DNA of 64,000 nt from NCBI GenBank assembly GCA_049317265.1, contig JBMOIP010000003.1:105837-169836 (forward strand), read 5' to 3'. Every line of letters starts with the position of its first letter. Position 1 is the stretch's first letter. The notes under the pieces are model-generated. The model made no database searches. It saw only the letters and a program-made list of their open reading frames with translations, and was not told the origin of the DNA. Positions 54,001 to 61,300 of this stretch are shown piece after piece. The DNA is from CAIVAT01 sp049317265. GTDB taxonomy: Bacteria > Bacteroidota > Bacteroidia > Bacteroidales > FEN-979. The position numbers and the translations under genes are program-made.

Positions 54001-54705
54001 GGAACCACTCTTAATGTTCAGCGTATTGTAGCTGATGGTGGCGCTGGCGCTTAATGCTGTGTTGAGGTAGATTCCCCTGAGGGTGGAAACGTGGTTGACC
54101 CCAGCCCCGTCATTATTATTAACGGTGTTATAAGAGACATTCAGGTTGTACTGTGCCAAAGTTCTTACGCCGGCCGCAGGATTTGTTGCTAAAGGTGCAC
54201 CTCCGTAGTTCAGGATGTTGTTCCCTGTTGCAACTGAACTTCCGCCGATATCGTTACCGGTATCGCACAGGGTGAATGGAGAAGCGCCGGCAAAACCGAT
54301 CAGGGCAATGCCGATGTTACAGTTTTGCAGCGTGTTGCTGTAGAACATGTTGAAAGAGTTTGTACCTGCTGCTGATGTTGGAGTTGCAGCGGTCGTTTGG
54401 GTCGTAACCAGTGAGTTCATCACATTGATGGCCCTGGAACCATCCACTGCAGGAGAAGTTCCGGAGGCGTTGTTAACCCTGCTGAGGGTGACCACGCAGT
54501 TTTTAATGGTATTATTCTGGCAACCATTGGTAACGCTTGCTTTAAACATTGCGTATCCATATTCCATGGTGGCAGGGTTGGTTGTGTTGGGGTCGAGCAG
54601 GTCGATTCCGTTGATGGTCACATAGTCGGAGCCGATGAGGTTCCATATACCATCCTGTATGGCTGCAGCAGGTGTTCCGGTTCCCGTGGTATAGGCGGTT
54701 ATCAA
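48076..54705 (-). CDS. giant T9SS surface protein copy 2, main part, 5' end displaced by a frameshift
   Basis: About 2,209 residues in this frame. It has no signal peptide of its own; the 5' part is the frame 54702-54977, which would give one protein of about 2,300 residues. Beta-helix part (GSDYVTINGIDLLDPNTTNPATMEY; IYYNTVNLNATSTGATF). Ig-like units (VTFSLQNASVGTGNTYQWQSSPTG; TYQWQSS). Two jelly-roll blocks. SprB-like repeats (VTGCFGNSNGAISTTVTGG, APYTYLWSNAATTASL). T9SS C-terminal domain ending GLYFVKVVADDYVETIK-x-KTR. The 54705 start is a TTG codon and merely marks where the other frame stops. Confidence 0.83.
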   Translation of the reverse strand: MITAYTTGTGTPAAAIQDGIWNLIGSDYVTINGIDLLDPNTTNPATMEYGYAMFKASVTNGCQNNTIKNCVVTLSRVNNASGTSPAVDGSRAINVMNSLVTTQTTAATPTSAAGTNSFNMFYSNTLQNCNIGIALIGFAGASPFTLCDTGNDIGGSSVATGNNILNYGGAPLATNPAAGVRTLAQYNLNVSYNTVNNNDGAGVNHVSTLRGIYLNTALSASATISYNTLNIKSGSATSQVSVIENVSGGTAAGNTININNNTITGSYTTATTGAFYGIYNTTSATAAIVNINNNTVSGISTPGTGILYGISGGTCTALNIMNNSILNLSKTGIGALYGIQASTATYTCQNNLVEGLYNSAAANTATIYCIYDGASAVLETYTNNTIRNITSTGTATIYGLGISTANGNKTVQGNLIYNITSSGGGTIYGFSMGYGSTDVISGNNISDLSITGTVSGTIYGLRIAAGTLNSVYLNNIYALSNAGGTGGAIYGLYISTGTTNNVYRNMICNLSSGSSGPTVYGAYIVSGTTNTLYNNLLGDLRTPAANSAIPLAGIYVSGGTTAKIYYNTVNLNATSTGATFGSAALYASTSVNLDMRNNILVNTSTPVGATGFTAAYRRSGATLTSYLSTSNNNYYYAGTPSATNLVFYDGTTPYSTLASFQALVTPRDGASITSATGPAFISTTCTGPGFLHIQPNVSSSIESGGLAIATYDNDFDGEIRQGSAGYHTPVNGGGSAPDIGADEYDGVPNYTCSTPNSGNTIASANSLCLGQSVTFSLQNASVGTGNTYQWQSSPTGSGYTNITGANSAFYTTIPEAPLYYQCVVTCQNGPVSATSNPVQITFSNTITSTTAGSRCGLGTVSLQAAGTGTALNWYAASIGGAPIGSGSPFVTPSINATTTYYVGTESVAAGNVPVGAGASTSTGSESPFYYLWGGHKSQFLFKASELAAAGLSAGNITALSFEVVASTGTTFQGFNMSIGTTALTALTSTFASGLTNVYSTTAPAGITPTNGVFTIPFSAPLLWDGTSNIIIETCWSNNNSGSSANSATVKYDVTTFVSNTLLRVDNQTPAVFCATSTASGTISSRPKVIFAGQGSCSSARSAVVATVVNPPALTVSANQTICGNGVATLDVTSLPLSNFDTYVWSPNTNLFTDINCQYAYDGISSQSTIYVKSATAAITTYTCTGTKVSTSCVNTAQTVVTVLSPTASITAAPPSICVSGATVLSVSPTTGWGTATFQWQDSPDNITFTDVDGATGQSYTTKSLTVTTYYKLRIRNGAGTICTEPQITIAVTNPQVTGTTPGTRCGTGTVDLAATVSGGTLAWYALPVGGPVLGTAASFTTPSISTTTSFYVQADAPGSTMYSAGKPLTNGADGTSSGAGLIFDAYVPFTLNSVNIYPIGTGSGTVTIQLQTSASVVLQTTTVTLTGAALPGVKTLVPLNFDVPVGTGMKLMFTAYTGSITGLIRDYTTAVPATAFPYTVPGTLSITAATLSPYYYFFYDWSVSVGCHTARTEVVATVTAPPAITPTATPASVCAAYLSNLDVTSPNPNYTYHWMPGNLTGAQQGVYPLVPTTYSVTATDAISGCVTTGSTTVSILTTPSPITITPAAPVISPGDVQQLTATGGTLTGGATLGTAVTTNTATSYPSPYSNYYGGSKHQMLIHASELTTAGMSAGTPITSISFTVTSVGSTFTGSLNNFQIDMGLTSETVVTATGFIAGLTNVIAPATLPITVGTITHTLPVPFTWDGTSNLVIQTSYSNANAGTSTDFVLMTNSDPGFVSTNWYRADNVTAAAVLAATTPTSLGNARPNMVLGYPTPTTMIWTPYTELFTDISCTPAYQYNGEGLATVYSKPTISRTYTCSSTALVTGCVRSKSVTVSFQSPLGITGTATDVTGCFGNSNGAISTTVTGGLAPYTYLWSNAATTASLTAIVAGTYSVTVTDGLSATATGSWTVNQPTQVALSAIITNANCPAIHDGAIDLTVAGGTPGYSYIWSNGGDSQDINTLASGTYTVTVTDSHGCAVTGSWSVGLINAVCSNTSVTGTVSTTVCYNATTTITVAGGVTTFIVTASNGNATFIAGSNILFEPGTHVESGAYMHAYISNTYCLNPASPITAAVTGQDEPQMNLNHAYFTLYPNPTSGNFTLVQKGDKSYGNVKVDIYSMNGEKVLSEVMIGEKSHEFNFSGIPVGLYFVKVVADDYVETIKLIKTR

Positions 54706-54977
54706 TGGATTGGCGCCCAGGCCGAGTTTCTGGAAAACGATTTGTCTGCTACTGTTCCCGTAGCAGTGATTGACAGCGGTGCGGTAATGGTTTCCGTGTG
54801 TCCCGCAGCCACATTAAAATAGACGCCACCGGCGCCTACCCCCTGGGCGTTGAGATCGGCAATAGCCAGGGCAATGGTGGCATAGTCACCAGGGATACTC
54901 TTGGCTCCCGTCAGCTGCCCGAATGTTGCACCGGTGATTGACAGTGCAATAATCATCAGTAAAAAATTTCTCATCAT
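54702..54977 (-). CDS. giant surface protein copy 2, 5' fragment (signal peptide), broken by a frameshift
   Basis: 91 codons. Signal peptide MMRNFLLMIIALSITGATFG, then QLTGAKSIPGDYATIALAIADLN and SITATGTVADK, the same opening as copies 1 and 3. After about GTVAD the codons turn into a non-natural tail (KSFSRNSAWAPIH) and stop. Adding one base near 54744 would restore an open frame reading GTVADQIVFQKLGLGANPLIT into the main frame, which matches the usual TNQIxFQKxG-type sequence of such proteins. It is either a real loss of secretion or a sequencing/assembly error. Confidence 0.8.
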   Translation of the reverse strand: MMRNFLLMIIALSITGATFGQLTGAKSIPGDYATIALAIADLNAQGVGAGGVYFNVAAGHTETITAPLSITATGTVADKSFSRNSAWAPIH

Positions 54978-55183
54978 GTTTGGTTTTTGAGTTTAGTTAA
55001 AAAGTGAAATAATCAGGAGAAATATGTAGGTCGACAACAAGTTAGATTTACTGACAATAAGGGTTATGAAATTCAAGTGGGGAACGTAACAAAAATACAA
55101 AAAATGTGATGCTGATTTTGGATGCACCAAATATTTATACTTTTTTAACGATACCCGGTGTTATGGTCGAATTCCAACAATAC
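54978..55183. other. non-coding upstream region of copy 2
   Basis: About 200 bp, AT-rich, no open frame and no repeat unit. No convincing promoter pair found; a distinct TAnnTTTG is not present at a usual distance from 54977. Confidence 0.4.
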
Positions 55184-55218
55184 AAAAGCCGGAACCCTGA
55201 AATAGGATCCCGGCTTTG
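55184..55218. terminator. intrinsic terminator after giant gene copy 3
   Basis: AAAGCCGG (55185-55192) pairs with CCGGCTTT (55210-55217), with weaker inner pairing (AACCCT/AGGATC). Looser than the copies at 47903 and 63748. Confidence 0.75.
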
Positions 55219-55224
55219 CAATTG

Positions 55225-55350
55225 ACGATTGGACGATTGACGATTGACGATTGAATTGTTTGATTTACGATCGACGATTGATGTTCACTAATCGTAAATC
55301 ATTTACTCGTCAATTTATTCGTCAATCTAAAATCGTCCAATCGTAAATCA
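55225..55350. repeat. GATTTACGATT-type palindromic element, copy C
   Basis: 126 bp with terminal inverted repeats ACGATTGGACGATT and AATCGTCCAATCGT, centre GATTGATGTTCACTAATC. Identical base for base to copy D (63792-63917). It ends three bases from the stop codon of giant gene copy 3 (TAG at 55354). Confidence 0.9.
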
Positions 55351-55353
55351 AAT

Positions 55354-58300
55354 CTACCTCGACTTGATCAGTTTGATCGTCTCAACATAATCATCAGCCA
55401 CAACTTTTACAAAGTAGAGGCCGGTCGGTATGCCGGAGAAGTTGAACTCATGGCTCTTTTCACCAATCATCTCTTCGCTGAGAACCTTCCCGCCGTTCAT
55501 CGAATAAACTTCCACCTTTACGTTTCTATAAGACCTGTCGCCCTTTTGTACAAGGGTGAAGTTGCCGCTGGTCGGGTTCGGGTAGAGGGTGAAATAAGCG
55601 TGACTGAGGTTCAGCTGAGGTTCATCCTGTCCGGTCACAGCTGCAGTTATCGGGGAGGCCGGATTCAGACAGTAGGTATTGGAGATGTAAGCATGCATGT
55701 AAGCTCCGCTCTCCACATGGGTTCCCGGTTCAAACAGAATGTTATTCCCTGCAATAAAGGTCGCATTACCACCGGGTGAAGAAACGATGAAAGTGGTAGC
55801 GCTGCCTGCCACGGTGATCGTGGTGGTTGCATTGTAACAAACCGTTGTGGAAACTGTGCCTGTGACGGTAGTATTGTCGCAAACTGCGTTAATGAGACCG
55901 ACAGTCCAGCTACCTGACACAGCGCAACCATGGGAATCGGTCACAGTCACCGTGTAAACACCAGCCGCAAGTGCACTGATATCCTGCGAATCTCCTCCGT
56001 TGCTCCATACATAGTTATAACCCGGAGTTCCTCCTGTAACTGTGAGGTCAATGACCCCATCATGAATTGCCGGGCAATTCGCGTTGGTGACAACTGCCGA
56101 TAATACAGCTTGCGCAGGTTGGGTTACCGTCCAGCTTCCGACAACACTGCTGCTGGCGGCATCAGTCACAGTTACCGTGTAGGTTCCTGCTGTAATCCCG
56201 GTTAACGAGGCTGTAGTTGCTGCATTACTCCATGCATAGCCATAGGGGCTGACACCGCCAGTCACATTGGTGCTGATGGCACCGTTGCTGTTGCCAAAAC
56301 ACCCTGTCACATTGGTAACAGTTCCGGTTACAGCAGGTGTAGCGGCGATGGTAACAGTAGCACTCTGTGCCCGGGTACAACCCGTAATACCGGATGTTGC
56401 AGTTACCGTATAGGTGATCGTTGTTGCAGGTTTTGAGTAAACCACGGCAAGGTTTTCACCGTTATAAGCCACGGTGGCAAGTCCGTCTGTATAAAGTGAG
56501 GTATACGGGGTCCATATCATGGAACTTGGAGATGCAAAACCAAGAACCATGTTTGGTCTTGCATTACTGGATGAGGTTGGAGTGGTCGCTGCAAGTACTA
56601 CTGCAGCAGTCGCCGCGTCAGCCCTGTACCAGTTGGTGCTCATAAACCCCGGATCGGTGTTGGTCATCAGGACGTAGGTACTCGAGGTGCCCGTATTTGC
56701 ATTGCTGTACGATGTTTGTACCACAATATTGCTTGTTCCGTCCCAGATGAATGGAGTGTTCAGCGTGTGGGTGATCGTACCAACTGCGATCGCCACGGTA
56801 GCCGGTGCAAACACATTGGTTAATCCCGTAAGGAAGGCAGTATTTGTCAAAGCCGTGGCAGAAGTAAGTCCCATGTCGATCTGGAAATTATTCAGACTGC
56901 CCGAAAATGCAGAACCCACTTCGGTCACCTTGAACGAAATGGAGTTTATCGGCACACCTGCTGCCAACCCGGCTGCTGCAAGTTCACTGGCCTTGATGAG
57001 CATCTGGTGCTTGGTTCCGCCATAATAGTTTGTATACGGAGAAGGATAGGTTGTTGCGGTATTGGTTGTGACGCCGTTACCCACTATCGCACCTCCTGCC
57101 AGGGTTCCTCCAACTGCTGTAAGTTGTTGGATGGCGCCCGGAGCTATAACCGGAGCCACCGGGACTATTACGATGGGTGAAGGAGTAGCCAGCACAGTAA
57201 CAGTGGTTGTTCCCGTTGTTGCACATGTCCCGTCGCTGGCCGTTACCGTATAGGTTGTGGTGATTTCAGGATTTACCGTTTGTTGCGCTCCGCTCAGGTT
57301 GCCCGGGGTCCAGGTGTATGAATAACCTGCATTGCCGCTGGTAACATCCAAGGTGCTCGCCGAACCGGCACAAACACTGGTCGGGTTTGCTGATGGTGTT
57401 ATGGCAGGAGGTGCAGTAACATAGGCTGTAACTTTTTGCCTCGGTGAAACACATTCAGATTCAAACTGCCAGTTATACATTCCCATGAAGTAGGTTTGAT
57501 CAAATCCATTGCCGGTAATATTTGCCACGGAGGAGATATAAGGGTAAACGGCTCCGGAGGTATTCCTTGTAATACCTGACGAAGGAAGTGTACTGGTGTA
57601 AAGGTTGTAGGAGCCAGGAGTTGGCAGGTTACAATTTATCTGGATGGTTTGAGCGGTAGCCCCTCCCGAAACGGTGGTGGTATAGTTGATCGTTGCCAGC
57701 ACGGTTCCACTGGTTGTCGAACCGGTCAGCACTTTAATTACACCGGCCTGGCCTGAGGCGATCGGGAAGATATCGACCGTTTTGATTGAAGTAGCTGCGA
57801 AGGTCGTAAAGTTGACGTTCCATGCAATGGTTTGAGTTGCAATGGTCCCTCCCTGGGCTGTCGGGGAGACAGGTCCTACAGAAACTGTTCCTCCGGAACC
57901 ACCGGAAGACTCTACCCAATAATCCGTGGTAGCGCTGATAACAGGTGTGTTGAAAGGCGATCCTGTTCCGATGGATAAGCCACCCGTTGCCACATTGTAC
58001 CATTTCAACACCCCGCTTCCGGTTGCACTTAATACGACTGAACCTGTACCACAACGGGTACCATCAAACACGCCGGTAATCTGCGGATTATTAACCGGAA
58101 GTGTGAATTGAATTGCCGAGCAGCTGGCTCCCGCACCATTTTTAACCAGAACCTGGTAATACCTTGTTGCCGATATGGTCGGCGTGGTATAGGTCTGGGT
58201 TGTTGCACCTGCGATACTTGTGAAGGTAATGTTATCAGGAGAATCCTGCCACTGGAAAGTAGCTGTGCCCCAGCCTGTTGCCGGAGAAACATTTAACACA

Positions 58301-61300
58301 GCCGATCCTGACACACAAATTGAAGCAGGTGTTGCAACAATGGCCGGACTCTGCGGCAAGACGGTGATGATTGCCTGTGCTGTGTTAACACACCCGGTGG
58401 ATGAGTTGGTTCCCGTACAGGAATAGGTCAAGATCCCGCCAGTCGTTGATTTTACATACAACGATGTGGCAGATGGAGTGGTGAGTGGATCGTAAGCACT
58501 GGTACATGCGGGATCGGTAAAGAGACTGGTAACCGGGCTCCAGGTATAGGTATCGAAGTTAGAAACAAGGGAGGTAACCGAGATCGGGAAAATTTCGGCG
58601 TTACAGATCGTCTGGTCGCCGGTAATGGTAAGGGCCGGTGGCGGGGTCACGGTAGCAATAACTTCAGTACGGGCAGATCTGCATCCAACACTGATATTCC
58701 AGTCATAGAAGAAATAATAATATGGGGAGAGTGTGGCTCCGGTAATTGACATAACACCCGGAACTGTATATGGGAATGCTGTTGCTGGAACCGCAGTGGT
58801 ATAATCCCTGATCAGGCCGGTAATAGGGCTGGTATAGGCTGAAAACATCAGTTTCAGTCCTGTGCCTGCCGGAACATCAAAGTTGAGTGGAACCTGTGTC
58901 TTGATCCCTGGAGTCGCTGTACCGGTTAAGGTAACTGTTGTTGTTTGCAACACGGCACTGGCAGAGGTTTGCAACTGGATTGTCACAGTCCCGCTGCCTG
59001 TGCCGATGGGATAAACATAAACCGAATTCAGGGTAAACGGAACAGAGGCATCAAAGACCAATCCGGCACCGGTACTGGTTCCATCTGCGCCATTGGTAAG
59101 GGTCTTCCCTACCGAATACGAGGCAGAACCCGGGGCAAGTGCATCAACATAAAATGAGGTGGTTGAACTGATGGCCGGGGTGGTAAAGGTGGTTCCGCTG
59201 CCCAGCGGATTTCCTCCTGTCGGGGCTGCATACCAGCTCAGGGTTCCGCCAATAACGGAAGCTCCCAGCTGTACAGTTCCTGTCCCGCAACGGGTCCCCG
59301 GAACCGGGTTGACAACCTGTGGGTTGGTAACTGTAACCGTAACCTGCGGCTCGCTGCAGATGACTCCTGCGCTGTTTTTTATGATCAGCTTGTAATAGGT
59401 TGTGCTCGTAATGGCTTTGGTAGTGTAAGTCGTTCCGTTTGCACCGCCGATATCGGTAAAGGTAGTGTTATCGGGAGAATCCTGCCACTGGAAGGTGGCG
59501 TTGCCCCAGCCGGTTGCCGGGTTGAGAGATAAAAGGGTAGCTCCGCTGACACAAATGTTGGGTGGCTGGGCAGTAACCGTTGGATTGGCAGGCAAAACCG
59601 TCAGAACAGATTGCGAGGTATTCACACAACCGGATGAGGTTTTTGTCGCAGTACAGGTATAGGTTGTAACAACTGCTGATGCTGATTTTGCATACAGCGT
59701 GGTAGCCGTTGAAATGCCATCATACGCTGAAAGGCAGGTGATATCGGTAAACAGGTTAGTGGCAGGGCTCCAGATATAGGTGTCAAAGTCGGACAAAGGA
59801 GCAGAGGTTACCTGTATAGTGGCAACTTCATTATTACAAACAGTCTTATTGGCGGAAACTGTGAGCACCGGGGGGTTAATCACCGTTGCAACAACAGCAC
59901 TTCGCGGACTGGAGCAAGCAACCTGGCCGGCAAATGTAAACTGAGGCCTCTCTGAATAGGTAAGCAGGTTTGTCGTAGTATTCGCACAAATAGTGGCTGC
60001 CGCAGTTGCTGCACTCACATGGGTTTTGATGGAAGAGACATAACTGGTTACATCAGATTTCACGGTCCTGCTCATGGTGGCGGACGAAGCGCCATTTCCA
60101 TGACAAAACTCCAGTACGATATTAGATGAACCATCCCAGGTAAACGGTGGTGTAAAGGTGAGCACATTAAGCCCTGAAACCGGCATAAAGGATGCACTCG
60201 TAAATACCGTTGTAAAAGTTGGGGAAAGAAACGCCGACATGCTGGTTGCCGTAGTAGCGGCAATTTTCACCGACAGGTCGATCATTGGCAGGGTCCCCAC
60301 AGAAGTTACATCCAGTGCTACCGAGGTGATATTACCAGCTCCCAGTCCTGCAGCTGTCAGTTCAGATGCTTTGATCAGGTGCTGCGTATGAATGTTGCTC
60401 CACAACGAATAGAAAGGATTCGAATAAGTTGCCGAGGTGGAAGCACCCGCGCCTGACGCGGCATTCCCTGCTGTAAAAGTCTCAGCAGAAACATAATAGG
60501 AGGTCGTCGCACTGATGATCGGGGTGGTAAACGGCGAGCCGGTGCCGATGGGTGATCCCCCTGCGCCAGCAGCATACCAGCTGATTGTGCCAGCGCTTCC
60601 TGTTGCCGCAAGAGAGACTGACCCTGTTCCGCACCTGCTACCCGGAGTAGTCGAGGTAATGGTGTTATTAAATGTAATTTGAACAGGAACGGAGTTAACC
60701 GAAGAAGGTCCGTTTTGACAAGTTACCACACACCGGTAATAAATAGACGCAGTTGGAGCCACAAAGTATTGTGCAGTGTTGGCCCCGGCAATATTGGTAT
60801 AGGTTCCATTGTTTGGAGAACTTTGCCACTGGTAGGTAATCCCTGTTCCGGGAACGGCATTTTGCAACGACAGGGTAACCGACTGTCCCAGGCAAATAGA
60901 ATTAGCTGATGCAATGGTGGTGCCAGGATTTGGGGATGTACATGAATAACTGGGGATACCATCATATTCGTCGGCGCCAATGTCGGGGGATGAACCTCCG
61001 CCATTGACCTGGGCAGGATAACCGGCGCTTCCCTGTCGGATATCGCCATCAAAGTCATTGTCGTAGGTGGCAATGGCCGAACCACCGCTCTCAATTACCG
61101 AAGAGATATTGGGGGTGATGTGAAGGAATGTAGCATCTCCGCAGGTAGTACTCAGGAAGGATGGCCCGGTAGCGCTGGTAACTGATGCAGCGTCACGCGG
61201 AGCAACACGCGCCTGGAAAGCGGCCAGTGTCTGATCGCTGTTGGTTCCGTCATAAAAAACCAGGTTCGTGGGGGAGGGTGTTCCTGCATAATAATAGTTG

